Shown here piece after piece: positions 53,601 through 64,000 of a stretch of DNA of 64,000 nt (the stretch's first letter is position 1; every line of letters starts with the position of its first letter). This DNA is from Ctena decussata (Eukaryota; Mollusca; Bivalvia; Lucinida; Lucinidae). Where the stretch lies: positions 54,293,431 to 54,357,430 of the forward strand of contig OZ022509.1 of assembly GCA_963989385.1 (NCBI GenBank), read 5' to 3'. Position numbers and translations under genes: made by a program. Under the pieces are notes generated by a model. That model worked only from the letters and a program-made list of their open reading frames with translations. It ran no database searches and was not told the DNA's origin.

Positions 53601-55269
53601 TTATATTGTCTTGTCAACCTCCTTGTTTTCAATCAGGTTTACAAAGAGAACAACATGATTTTCTGTTTTCTTCTCTGGAAGGTGTAGCTGTTTGAAATGG
53701 GGTACACTCTTCAAGGAAAGAATTCGCTCCTAGAGGAGCAAATTCTTTCCCTTAAGAGCTGACCCCTATTGAGTAGAGAGATAGAAAAAGAAAATAGTAG
53801 AATTGCTTTCAGTGGAAATACACTGCTCAAAATATTTAAAGGAACAGCTGACATTTTCCCATAGACATTACTACAACATATACCCAATTCCACGGCCCAT
53901 AGATTCGATCGCTAAAGGCCAAGAATTCACCATTCCTTTGCAGGGGTTGCAAGAACAATCCCAGTTTTAGACAACAAGAATTTCAATACAACTGATACCC
54001 AGATCATTTCCATGGAACAGATTTTGCATTTTTCGATTTTTCTGAAAATGAGGTATTTTTCTGGAAGTCTATAAAATCTCATAAACTTGAGTTCAAAGTA
54101 ATCCTTTCAGACAGGTCACCTTGTAAGACATTCAGCTTCATAGGCAAACTGATTGTGTTGATTTTGGTTGTAATTTTCATGCTCTTCCCCTGTTCTTAAA
54201 TAATGCAATTTTTTACCAAAATTTCATTGTACAAAAAACAGTCCATGGGCATGAGTAGGGCATATTGGATCAGAACTTGTGCTGTCAGTAACCTCGACCC
54301 TCTTTAAGAAAACTGGCAAAAAATTGGGAAAAAATGTCTTTGTCGAGCAAAAGTAAATGTCCCTTAAAGTGGGAATGCATTGCACTGTCGTCTACGGAAA
54401 AATATTTGGCATTCCTTCAAATGTTTTGAGCAGTGTATATCCATTCACCTTAATACTGTTGATTAGAAGTACTTTTGAAGTGGTCAGTTTACTACTCTTC
54501 AGGATCTTAATAGCACCCCCTTTGGTAAATGCAATGCCCCAGGGGTGGTTAATTTGATTAGTATGGTATTAACTGCTTATGGTGTATGGGTATGCTTCTA
54601 TGTTTTTCTGACATTTTATCAAAATGGAACAGCTTTTGGGACTTCCTGTTTGCTTCCCTAGATAATGTAATTTATCATATGACGTCGCATCTGAGAGTGT
54701 AATAAAGCCATGTATTAAAAGCGATAATCCACTAGTGGATTAAATATCCAAATTACGTCGTAACGTTATACGTTGACGTCCATTAAAACGTCGCATTTTC
54801 TAATGGCGAAATCGTGACGCTTTAGTCCAATTTTTGCAAATAAAATGCGAATTTATTGTCATATAATAAATAGAATCTTGCATTTGTGCTCCTGTGTTAT
54901 TGAATTTATTAAACTCGTTGGGGAAAACCGATAAGATGCTCGGCAAAGCCTCGCATCTTATCTTTTTCCCCAACTCGTTTAATAAATTCAATAATACATG
55001 AGCACTCATGTAAGATCCCCTATATGTTGCTGAGGGAGAGGAAACTGGAAATGGCAGAGTTGCTTCCCCTGAAAGTATACAAGAGGCGTTTGGAAAGTTT
55101 TGCAAGTGACGTAATTCTTGGTAAACACCATAAAGACAGAACTTCTGATAGCAAAACACAAAACTATGATATGCCTACAAATGTCTGCAAACATGTATTT
55201 TTTTAAGAGGACGCATTTTTAACTGCGTTGATATAGGTATACCCTAAAGGCACTACAGAATCTTACTTT
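53601..55269. other. Spacer between zinc-finger array and retroelement
   Basis: A hairpin AAAGGAAAGAATTCGCTC / GAGCAAATTCTTTCC (53714-53752). About 53820-54440 is possibly one element: AATACACTGCTCAAAATATT near its left end is mirrored by ATGTTTTGAGCAGTGTAT near 54420. A palindrome at 54896-54995 (TGAATTTATTAAACTCGTTG and mirror) has a CTCGGCAAAGCCTCG core. No gene. Confidence 0.55.
53817..54441. mobile_element. Inverted-repeat element (AATACACTGCTCAAA ends)
   Basis: Left AATACACTGCTCAAAATATT pairs with right AATGTTTTGAGCAGTGTAT. This is the style of Tc1/mariner ends (CACTGCTCAAAA), so a decayed mariner-like copy of about 0.6 kb is likely. No transposase frame remains. Confidence 0.7.
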
Positions 55270-56120
55270 TGTCATATGTTGAAATAAATCATTGAAAACA
55301 CATTGTGTTTTGTTGTATATGCATCCCGCACATTTATCTCCTAGGTTGTCCTCGCGTAGCAGATTGCATGGGGTGTTTCTAACTAACCTGTATTAATAGC
55401 ACTCAGGTGTGTAGGCTACCTGCATGAGTACTAAGTATGCTTCATTGCAGATAGCCATAGGTATTCAAGGTGAAGACATCTACATATTCACCCTTGAACA
55501 TACATGTTTATCATGTATATTTATGTTTGTTTCATCTTTGTATGTTGCAGGTTAGTGAATATTTTGTACCATTTCCATAGAAACATTACTTTTTACAGAC
55601 TAGTTAAGCCATGTTTGTAAGTATTTGCCATTTTAGTAGCAGAATTGAATTCCGTCGGCGTCGGTGACGGCAGGAATTCTTCTTGCCGGCAAAGGATGCA
55701 TCATTGCACATTCTTTCATTGTCATCATTTCATTGACTCATTATATCTTAATTGCTTTCTAAGAACTGTGAAACCTTGTATTATCATTTGAATACTTTTA
55801 AATAAGATGAATTTTGAAACAGTTCTTTATACATGTTGTATTGCATATTTCCATTTGTTAATTAGCTGCATAGTGATTGTATGAGTATTAAGTATGCTTC
55901 ATTGCAGATAGCCATAGGTATTCAAGGTGAAGACATCTACATATTCACCCTTGAACATACATGTTTATCATGTATATTTATGTTTGTTTCATCTTTGTAT
56001 GTTGCAGCTGCCATGTTCCAGATCATCATTAAATATCATCATCATAGAAGCCTGTTGTTCTTGTTCAATTAGAACCTACATCCCGAGGTCGGGGCATCAA
56101 AGTATGCTTCTCCCATGACA
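55270..56120 (+). repeat. Probable 5' LTR, left boundary uncertain
   Basis: The right end CCCATGACA precedes the primer site by two bases. A matching inverted TGTCAT occurs at 55270 and again at 55720, so the LTR is 851 or 401 bp. Within, a 127-bp segment (55424-55550) is repeated at 55881-56007 with one visible mismatch, both copies ending TATGTTGCAG. Confidence 0.55.
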
Positions 56121-56122
56121 AT

Positions 56123-56140
56123 TGGCGCCCAAGAATGGAA
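56123..56140 (+). promoter_or_regulatory. Primer-binding site, Lys-tRNA-like
   Basis: TGGCGCCCAAGAATGGA starts two bases after the LTR end. TGGCGCCC is the complement of the 3' end of tRNA-Lys as used by many retroelements; the rest diverges. Confidence 0.75.
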
Positions 56141-58240
56141 TTGGACTGATAACAGCTTCGTTGTACAGCGTACCTGCAGTGGATTGTTATATTCAGTTTG
56201 TTCTGAAAGTTCCATGGATTGTTTGTAAACAATGTACATGTGGTATCTACATTGGTAATTCCTAGGGATCCCCGCGATTTGTGCTAATATTTCTGGGCCC
56301 ACAGACTGTCGCGCGTTAGGATCGATACTTGTGAGGATCTTCGCTGCTGACGACCATCTAGTGCACACGGAGTGACATTCCCTTGGAGTGAATTTACTTT
56401 AATCCGGAACTGAACTATACATTTTACATGTGTATTTGTTTCGTTGGATAGTATGTTTAACACCAGATAGATGATCATGGCTGTTGTAAAGGTATTTAGC
56501 TTATTTTAGTTTGCTTTCTCTTGTACATTTTTTTAGATAACTCTAGGCCCGCACATATACGTTGTGCCAGCAGTGCAATTATTTTGACGGTTTGCAGTCG
56601 TTATACGTCTGAAGACATTCCAAACTTTCTCCTGTAGTAGTTCTAAGGTGTGTTATCTCCGTCTTGGCTTATTCCGACTGGGAGTCAGTCCGTCAAAGTG
56701 AATTTGCAGTCATAAACACAGCGGTTCATACTGTTGTCACCATACAATCACTGACAATGTATATGTGTGATCTAGACTAGTAATAACACGTCATAGGTTA
56801 TTCCGTTGTCTATAAATAGTCCAAGGTAGTTATATATAGCCATTAATCCTTGTATATAGAACTAGACTATAAGTGTTTTAAAATCATAGATTTTTTAATA
56901 TTAAGCTTGAAACAAAGAATTTACACATCTAGACTGCACTTTGCATGCTGCTAACATGGAATAATCCAGTCCCAGGTCCTGATTGAAGTGTCCCAATCAT
57001 TTTCATTCACGGTACTACAGGTTGTGTATTCAGTCCAGAGTGCGTATTAAAGTGGTTTACCTACTTGTAAGACGGCTGTCGATAAAAGTTATTGGTAGAA
57101 AACTATCAGATTGAAATTGCTTTTCAGTATAAATGAATACTTAAAAGACATTTCAAATAGCTTTTGGTTATTCACAAATATAATCAGGAATATGGATATA
57201 TAAATCTATTTTCATGAACTGTGAACTGTTGAACTGAAAGTAGATATATGTGTCAGGATATCTGATTTGGTTATACTGCTTGTTGACATAAAGGGCTAGA
57301 AATAATTTATTTCTGTGATCACATTAGCTTTTGCTAATTTTTCAGAGAAATAAAAGTATTCTGTTGTTCACTGAAAACTTTGCTTTGCTTGAAAAAGGGG
57401 ACACCATACAATATTCAATAATCAAGTGCACAGATACTCTTCAAGTACTTTAGTTTGAAGAGATCACTGACTTGATTTCTGATCTAAGCCACATATAAAC
57501 AGACGTAGTAAACGATGTTTTGAATCGCTAGCGTGCACGCCGCGTTATTTTGAATGCGAACCCACAAATTCACCACTCTATAAAACCTAAACCCTACCTT
57601 ACCCCACCCCGTCCTACCTACCTACTTCAAACCCGACACAGTTAACATTGTAATCAACTATTTAGAACAATTAAAGACACAATAAATATTAAATACCCAG
57701 GTCCTAAATCTCGCACAGCCTTACACACAAAACCGTTGACGTACCCTCCAAATCACGTAAAATTTAATTCTGCTTATCCCTACTTTTTCATTTTTCCCCA
57801 AATATGTGTTGAAAATGTTTAAAAAGTTCAAATCTATCAACAATTGCTCTCACGGAAAAATTGATTTGAGAACTTGTGTTTTCCGCGCGTCTTTCAGCCG
57901 TGTATATACATCGGTAATGACCCTCGATAACAGCTGTCAGTGTTAATATATTAGTGTACAGCAGGTATACTATCAGTTCCTATAGCTCAGTGGTTAGAGC
58001 GCATGACTTATAAACTCTACACTTAGGTGGTTTTGTCACCGCAGTGGTTCGAATCCCAGTCAATACCAAAATTTTTTTTTTTTCCTTCTCTCTCTTATTT
58101 CTTTTCATTTATTCTTCTCATTTTTTTTTCTCTCACTAGCTGAAGGATTAACTTAAAGGCTAGCAAGACTATTAATTGGAGTCAACTGTCCACAGGACTT
58201 AATATGTTGATTTTTCTTATTCATCTTGACAATAATACAC
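56141..58240 (+). other. Retroelement leader, 5' part
   Basis: No long open frame and no recognisable protein. The tRNA-like segment at 57976 and T-rich runs at 58069-58135 lie near its end. Many short ATG frames would impede scanning ribosomes over so long a leader. Confidence 0.6.
57976..58068 (+). tRNA. tRNA-like sequence (Ile-UAU type with intron?), probably pseudo
   Basis: It has a perfect A-box (TAGCTCAGTGGTTAGAGCG), a B-box (GGTTCGAATCC), and an anticodon arm TGAC-TTATAAA with an intron-like insert before GTCA. It is followed by TACCA and a long T-run that could stop Pol III. Acceptor and T stems pair poorly (most bases mismatched), so it is unlikely to be a working tRNA. Confidence 0.45.
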
Positions 58241-58401
58241 TTTCCACTTTTTCACAGATATAAAAAAAAAAATTCTAACAGTGTTGGTTACTTTTAACCA
58301 TAAACAAAATTAACATTTTTGCCAACAATTCTACACATAACCCTGAAGAATTTTATTCAGTGTTCTGGAAAGGTTAAACAAAAATTAATTTGTGAACAAA
58401 A

Positions 58402-59360
58402 CTTAGCAAGCAATACAACCTGGATGTAATTCCCTATTATTCCAATTTATTGGTAAACTGGGAAATTCCATAGTGTGTTAGCCTCTGCTAAGCATAAAAA
58501 CTAATACATTCGTGAACAATTAAAATATTCGCGTGACCGATACTGAACATACAACATTCCTTGAGTGTTAGTTCCTACTATTCTAACCGATTGGTTAAAT
58601 AGTATACACTCATATGGTGTTGGTCTCTGTTTAGTTTAAGATAAAATAGTTTCGTGAACGCCTATTTAAAAAAAAAAAAATGTGACCGATACTGAACATA
58701 CAACATTCATTGAGTGTTAGTTCCTACTATTCTAACCGATTGGTTAAATAGTATACACTCATATGGTGTTGGTCTCTGTTTAGTATAAAAAAATAGATTC
58801 GTGAACGCCTATTTAAAAAAAATGTGAACGGTGCTGAACATACAACACAATTTGAGTGTTTCACCATGCTATTCCAATTAATTGGATAAATAGCATGAGC
58901 TCATAAGCTGTTGTTCTCTGTTCAGTAAAAAAATAAAAAAAGATTCGTGAACGCTGAATAATCACATATTCATATACAAAACTAAATGCATACTGTCACA
59001 CACATGCTACTCCCTTACCGTCGGGCTGTTTCAATAAAACTGATGATTTAGAAAACTTTGGTTCCTGAATTAGCACGAAAAGATTCGTGAACGTTCAGCT
59101 AAACGGTTAAAATTCGTGAACAAGGCTAAGCATATAACACAATTTGGGTGTAAATCTCTGCAGACTAAATAGTGATGCAGCAGTTACCCATCAGCTGTTA
59201 GTCTTTGCTTAGCATTTTCATTAATTAATTCGTGAACGAAAAATCTTTTACTAAGTCATAGCAAACAGCACAACTGGAGTTTTCGCCTCTGCTATTCCAA
59301 TTTATTGGTGATAAAGCAGTATATACATGTACTCCTTTATGTGTTAGTCCCTGCTAATGA
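58402..59360 (+). repeat. Tandem array of long hairpins with GTGAAC linkers
   Basis: Clear units at 58402-58492, 58542-58635, 58691-58784, 58833-58926, 59125-59213 and 59256-59360 each fold outside-in. The outer stem is, for example, GCTAAGC/GCTTAGC. Then come AACA/TGTT-like pairs, TGAGTGT/ACACTCA, and an apical stem such as ACTATTcTAACC/GGTTAAATAGT. Paired changes (TGGGT/ACCCA, GGAGT/ACTCC) preserve pairing. Linkers between units carry TTCGTGAAC; a last CCGTGAACGC lies 27 bases before the gag ATG. One degenerate unit may lie at 58950-59080. Confidence 0.8.
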
Positions 59361-59432
59361 ATAAATAGTTCGTGAACAATAGCGTTAATAGTTTATTTAT
59401 CCGTGAACGCATATCATTACCCACAGATTAAA

Positions 59433-61427
59433 ATGGCAACAAGTGCGCGTGAAGAAAGAGTAAGGAGGAGAGAATTAAGAAGGGAAGAAGAAGAAAGAAG
59501 AGAACAAAGAAGAAAAGAAGAAGAAAGAAGGAAACGAAGAGTAAAAGAAGAAATAAGTCAAGAGGTAGAGGCAGTTGAAATAGTTAGAAGAAGACTACAA
59601 AGAAGTCAGTTAGAAGACCAGGGAGTCTTATTGACTACTTATGAAGATGATGAGGGACAAGTTGAAGATGAAAATGAAGAAGAAAGTATAGAAAAAGAAG
59701 AAGGAAGAGAAGATGAACCAGGACTACCTCCTACACCATCATTAGAAAGTCATTTTGTATATGAAGAAGAGTATAACTTAACACTCTCTACCTCTGAAGA
59801 AGAAGTTGAAGAAGGCGAAAAGAAGACACAGAGTGATGAAGTGTATGAAAGAACAAGATATATTGAAGAGGAAAAAGCCAGAATTGAGGAAAAAATGCGT
59901 CAGCTGAATGAAAGAGAGCAAGAAGCATTAAGAAGAGAAAGAGAACTGGAGGAAAGAAGATTAGTCTTTGAGCGACAGATGGAAGCAGATGAAGAAAGAT
60001 TGAGACAAGCAATGAAGAGCAAGATCAAGAAGGAAATGTATGATGAGAGTATCAAAATACTTAGCAAGTTAGAAACAGAGCTACTAATGCAACAAAACGT
60101 AACTCTAGAGAAAGAGAAGCAGGTAAGTAGAAAGGAAAAGGAACTTGAACGTAAAGAAAAAGAATGGAAGGACAGAGAAGTAGAAGCAAGAAGGCAATTG
60201 AAGAAGAAGATACAGCATGAACTAAAAGAAAGTACTGGTGGTGATGTTACGTCAAGAAAAGTATCTAGTGACATAGGACAGAAGACGTTAAAGCAAGAAA
60301 TAGAAGAAGCGTCAGGATATGGTGCTGATAATGAAGAGGAAACTGAGCCCTTATCAAGTCGTAAGGTGTTATCACCTGAAGAAAAGGATAGCGAAACTAT
60401 AATGAAGAGTTCCAAAGACGATAAAGTCACTAAATCAGAAGACATTCGCCCTTCCGGTATATTATCGGAAGCAGTGAGAAAGAAAGTCAGTTTAAAAACT
60501 GATAGAGAAGGAGAAGATAAATCTAAAGTGTCTCACGTGTCCACTACAAAGACACAGACTAAACAAGCGGAGGCTGAAGGATTCATCCTGAAACCCTTTG
60601 TAGGTCCTTTTTCAGGAATGCAACCTACCCCGAAGCATGAAAACACTTTTGAGGTCTGGAAGCTAGAAGTCCAAAGCCTCATGGCTATGAAAGTATATTC
60701 AGATATTTCCATAGTACAAGCAATATGGAAATCTCTAAGGGGACAGGCAAGAAATGTCTTGTTTAATATAGGACCATCTGCTAAAGCAGATGATATAGTT
60801 AAAAGATTAGAAAGTGTATATGGAAATGTTGCCAGTGGTGAGGCAGTTCTCCAAGAATTCTATACTGTCCACCAAGAAGAAAATGAATCAGTAACTGATT
60901 GGGGGCTCAGATTAGAGCAAATTTTACAAAGAGCAAAGGAGAAAGGTCACGTAAATGATGAAAGAAAGGACCAAATGCTAAGAGATAAATTCTGGAGGTC
61001 TTTATATGACCAGAATTTGAAGAATGCTACAAAGATTTACCACCAGTCACTAACTAGCTTTGAGAAATTACAACAAAAAGTGCGAGCAGAGGAATATGAG
61101 ATGAAGGAGAGTGTAGTTAAAAAGGAACAAACAACAACTCAGAAAGACAGAAAAAGACAAGCACAACATCAGCCACAGCTGACAGAAATGGATGACCAAA
61201 TTCAGCTATTAAAATCAATGTCCGAGAATTTGGTTAGAATGGATAGAGATATCCAACAGCTAAAAAGAGGACAATCCAGATCAAACTGGAGGCCTCGAAG
61301 AGGAGGTAGAGGAAAAGGAGATAGAAAACAGAATGAAACAAATGTGAATAGAACAGATAATACGGAAAGAAAAGAAGTAAAAGATAGTAGCAAACAGGCA
61401 GAGGACAAGAAGGGACCTTTAAACTAA
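59433..61427 (+). CDS. gag: Gag: coiled-coil plus PNMA-like capsid, no zinc knuckle
   Basis: Structural protein forming the retroelement particle; 664 residues from ATG 59433 (AAAATGG context). The open frame extends 10 codons upstream to a GTG, but the ATG is preferred. Residues 1-270 are very rich in Arg, Glu and Lys and should form a long coiled coil; 270-370 are polar. About 383-560 resemble the capsid of PNMA-family Gags: F-x-V-W-K-L-E near 406, SLRGQAR near 435, a Q-E-ENESVTDWGLRLE segment near 483-497, and SFEKLQQKVRAEE near the end. No Cys-x2-Cys-x4-His-x4-Cys knuckle is present; instead an Arg/Gly stretch (RPRRGGRGKG, about 619-628) probably binds RNA. It stops one codon after the slippery site. 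Confidence 0.9.
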   Translation: MATSAREERVRRRELRREEEERREQRRKEEERRKRRVKEEISQEVEAVEIVRRRLQRSQLEDQGVLLTTYEDDEGQVEDENEEESIEKEEGREDEPGLPPTPSLESHFVYEEEYNLTLSTSEEEVEEGEKKTQSDEVYERTRYIEEEKARIEEKMRQLNEREQEALRRERELEERRLVFERQMEADEERLRQAMKSKIKKEMYDESIKILSKLETELLMQQNVTLEKEKQVSRKEKELERKEKEWKDREVEARRQLKKKIQHELKESTGGDVTSRKVSSDIGQKTLKQEIEEASGYGADNEEETEPLSSRKVLSPEEKDSETIMKSSKDDKVTKSEDIRPSGILSEAVRKKVSLKTDREGEDKSKVSHVSTTKTQTKQAEAEGFILKPFVGPFSGMQPTPKHENTFEVWKLEVQSLMAMKVYSDISIVQAIWKSLRGQARNVLFNIGPSAKADDIVKRLESVYGNVASGEAVLQEFYTVHQEENESVTDWGLRLEQILQRAKEKGHVNDERKDQMLRDKFWRSLYDQNLKNATKIYHQSLTSFEKLQQKVRAEEYEMKESVVKKEQTTTQKDRKRQAQHQPQLTEMDDQIQLLKSMSENLVRMDRDIQQLKRGQSRSNWRPRRGGRGKGDRKQNETNVNRTDNTERKEVKDSSKQAEDKKGPLN

Positions 61428-61477
61428 ATGATGTCTCCGTTGCAGGGCAGACGGAAGACAGGACTGCTAACAGCCCT
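61418..61477 (+). promoter_or_regulatory. -1 ribosomal frameshift signal
   Basis: The slippery heptamer T TTA AAC at 61418-61424 is in the exact Gag register, followed directly by the Gag stop TAA. After an 8-base spacer an 8-bp stem forms: GTCTCCGT (61433-61440) with ACGGAAGAC (61451-61459, one bulged A). Its loop contains AGGGC (61444-61448), which can pair with GCCCT (61473-61477), giving an H-type pseudoknot. Pol is in the -1 frame and stays open across this point. Confidence 0.88.
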
Positions 61478-64000
61478 AGTTTAAAGACAACACCTGGTTT
61501 GATAGGAAGGGCTAATGAATCAACAATTACCTTCTGTGGGGTTGAGACAAAAGCACTCCTTGATAGTGGATCGCAAGTCACAACGGTCTCAGAGCATTTT
61601 TATAATTCCCTTAACCCAAAGCCACCTACAGCTGAAATTGAAGAGCTTGTTTTGAAAGGACCAGATGGCAGGTCTATACCATACATCAAATGTATTGTGG
61701 TATCGGTTGCAGCTGGGTTTCTTCCTGAAAAGGAAGTTGATGCTCTGGCATTAGTTGTGCCTAATACTGCATACCACGCACAAGTTCCAATAGTTATTGG
61801 CACAAATGTGATACGTGAGTACGTAGAATTTTGCGATGGTGATGATATACCACCGGAGTGGAAAACTGCTTTTGTCTCCCTACAGAGTGGGTATTTGGGA
61901 TCTGTTAGATCAACCAACAAAACCTCCATCACACTTCAGCCAATGGAAGTTAAGACAGTTTCTGGTTTTGTTAGGAAACAAAAAGAAGCCGAATCTGCAA
62001 TAACAGAACAGGATGAAAGGGCTTCTTCCAAAATCGGCGTTTGCCCAAGAGTTGTAGCAGTAAATAAAGCTGGCAGGAATGCAAGAGTTCCTGTCAAGAT
62101 CTTTAATATGTCTGCCAAAACTCTGACTATCCCTCCCAAAGCACTGCTATGTCAGTTGCAAGAGGTAAAGGTTTTGCGATCTTGCAATCCTTTGTCAGAT
62201 CAGACAAAAACTGCTACAATTAATCAGCAAACAGCAGATAAGTCGAAACAAAATCAAAAGGAGCCTTTCAAACTGTCTGATATTGGGGTTGATCTGACAG
62301 ATTCTGTCATTAGCGAAGGACAGAAAGAACATGCAAAAAGCATATTTGAAAAATGGCAGTCAATATTTTCACGGGGTCCAATAGATCTTGGCCACACCAA
62401 CTTAGTGCAGCATGAAATCAACTTAGCCGACGAAACACCTTTCAAAGAACCAGTTCGCAGAATTTCTCCAGCCTTGTTTGAAGAGGTTCGAGAACATATC
62501 GCTGAAATGTTGGAGGCAGAGGCCATCAGACCTTCACAGAGTCCTTATTCATCTAATGTGGTGGTAGTGCGTAAGAAGGATGGAACAATCCGGCTTTGCA
62601 TAGATTTCCGGAAGCTTAACTTGCGCACTATCAAGGATGCATATCCCATTCCTAGAATAGAGGACTCACTCCACTTGCTAGTAGGCTCGAAGTTTTTCAC
62701 AAAACTTGACTTGAAAGCCGGCTATTGGCAAGTGGAGTTGAAGGAGGAAGACAAGCATAAAACGGCATTCCATGTCGGAAATCTTGGGTTTTATGAGTGC
62801 AACCGTATGCCGTTTGGCCTCTGCAACGCACCAGCAACATTTCAGCGACTTATGGAGAGGGCGATGGGCGACCTCAATCTGCGAGACTGTCTAATATATC
62901 TCGACGACATCATTATATTTTCTGACACCTTTGAGAGCCATCTTAGTCGTCTTGAGGCTGTTTTTCAGAGACTCCATGAGTACAACCTGAAACTAAAGGC
63001 AAGCAAGTGCGAGTTTTTCAGGACCCAGGTGACTTACCTTGGACATGTTGTCTCTGAGGATGGCATCAAGACAGACCCTGAGAAACTTAAGGCCCTCAAA
63101 GACTGGCCAATTCCTACTAGTGTCAAAGATGTCAGAAAATTCTTAGGTTTCGCGGGATATTATAGACGGTTCGTGAAAGGTTTCGCTCGGATAGTTCGAC
63201 CACTCAATGATCTCTTGGTTGGCAACTCTACCAAAAAGCCCAGTCGTCGGAGGACACCTTTTGAGTGGGGTGAGGCTCAACAGAGAGCTTTTGAGACCAT
63301 CATTGAGAAACTCTCAAACCCCCCAGTGCTTGCTTATGCAGACTACCGTAAGCCATTCAAACTGCACACAGATGCGTCCTCTAGTGGCCTTGGAGCCGTT
63401 CTGTACCAGCAGCAGGATGGCATCGACCGTGTCATAGCATATGCCAGTAGGAGTCTGAAACCATCTGAAAGAAATTATCCGGCCCATAAGCTAGAATTTC
63501 TAGCCCTCAAATGGGCCATAACGGATAAATTCCACGACTACCTCTACGGGGCGTCTTTCGAGGTGGTGACAGACAATAATCCACTGACATATGTTTTGAC
63601 AACGGCCAAACTGGATGCCACCGGCCACCGTTGGGTCGCCGCTTTGTCAAATTATAACTTTAGTTTGACCTACAGGAGCGGAAAGCTGAATCAGGACGCT
63701 GATGGCTTGTCACGCCTTACTGAAGGGCAGGATCAGCAAGTGATGTATCCAGAAGTTCTGAAAGCCATTCTGAATGTCTCACAGACTGGTCGAGACGAAC
63801 TACCGCTTGCTGATAGTTTGCTCGTGTGCAGGTCTATGCAGCACATAGCAGCCGATGATGCTGTTCCTACTGACGCTCTGAAAGGAAGTGTCATGTCCTC
63901 CACAGACTGGGATAAAGGCCAATCTGGAGATAACATCATTTCCAGAGTTAAGGAACTGGTTTCAAGTGGTCAGAAACCGTCGAAGAAAGCAGCAGCGGAA
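61418..64000 (+). CDS. pol: Pol polyprotein: protease, reverse transcriptase, RNase H (partial)
   Basis: Frame -1 to gag, open from the slippery site to the window edge (more than 860 codons), so it is made as Gag-Pol. The aspartic protease active site LLDSGS is at about 61559. Reverse transcriptase motifs in order: RKKDGTIRLCIDFRKLN near 62572, FTKLDLKAGYWQ near 62696, MPFGLCNAPATFQ near 62807, catalytic YLDD at 62897-62908, and FLGFAGYYRRFV near 63140. RNase H follows with TDASSSGLGAVLYQ at 63368 and VTDNNPLTYV near 63565. A conserved HRWVAALSNYNF and YRSGKLNQDADGLSR close the domain. The remaining codons to 64000 would lead to integrase. No stop or frameshift is seen, which supports a potentially active copy. 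Confidence 0.93.

Larger units (their letters stand above)
55270..64000 (+). mobile_element. Ty3/gypsy-type LTR retrotransposon, 3' end outside window
   Basis: Order: LTR, primer-binding site, 3.3-kb leader, gag, -1 frameshift signal, pol with protease, reverse transcriptase and RNase H. Protease before RT, with RNase H following, is the Ty3/gypsy order. Integrase and 3' LTR lie beyond the edge. The open gag and pol frames suggest a young copy. The left boundary is tentative (see LTR). Confidence 0.9.

Noticed and set aside
59788..60445. Long minus-strand Ser/Phe-rich frames opposite gag
   Set aside because: Mirror of the GAA/AGA-rich coiled-coil coding sequence.

Overview
The window looks like nuclear DNA of a bivalve mollusc. 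It is AT-rich and intron-rich, full of short palindromic transposon relics, and carries repeat families I recall from clam-type genomes (elements ending in TTTTAGCTCGCCTGA, elements ending in ATGCCCCCGAAGG, and about 240-bp palindromes beginning TGAGCCACGACACGA). The taxon is inferred from repeat style and protein flavour only. No bacterial-type operon, rRNA, intact tRNA gene or CRISPR array was seen.

Positions 1-53,100 hold one coherent structure: 18 separate, same-strand zinc-finger exons spaced about 1-7 kb apart. Each starts at a recognisable 3' splice site (pyrimidine tract plus CAG, CAGG or TAG), and each short coding segment ends in its own stop codon. In all 18 the acceptor leaves two bases before the first whole codon (phase 1). 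In 16 exons that frame runs straight through the fingers; in the last two (49,279 and 52,671) it hits a stop before the fingers. One exon (4,741) encodes a FLYWCH finger, one (1,187) seven C2H2-type fingers, two encode three fingers and the other fourteen encode two. This is the layout of the alternative 3' exons of insect BTB-zinc-finger genes such as lola and mod(mdg4), where shared 5' exons splice to one of many DNA-binding ends. The shared 5' exons (and any BTB domain) are not in the window and would lie upstream or be supplied in trans.

The array appears to be evolving actively. Exons 14-18 (41.9-53.1 kb) are tandem duplicates with a nearly frozen second finger and a varying first finger. 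At least seven exons are followed by decayed or tandemly amplified copies of their own 3' coding ends. Intervening DNA is packed with palindromic MITE-like elements, tRNA-derived SINEs, a hAT-type element with an 8-bp target duplication, a TTAA-flanked element, a solo LTR with a 5-bp duplication, and several other inverted-repeat elements.

From about 55.3 kb to the right edge lies a Ty3/gypsy-type LTR retrotransposon: LTR, Lys-tRNA-like primer site, a 3.3-kb untranslated leader, a gag whose capsid region resembles PNMA proteins, a canonical -1 frameshift signal (T TTA AAC plus a predicted pseudoknot), and pol (protease, reverse transcriptase, RNase H) running off the end. The leader contains six clear long hairpins in tandem with compensating base changes, joined by linkers carrying TTCGTGAAC-like motifs. 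This looks like a conserved RNA structure.
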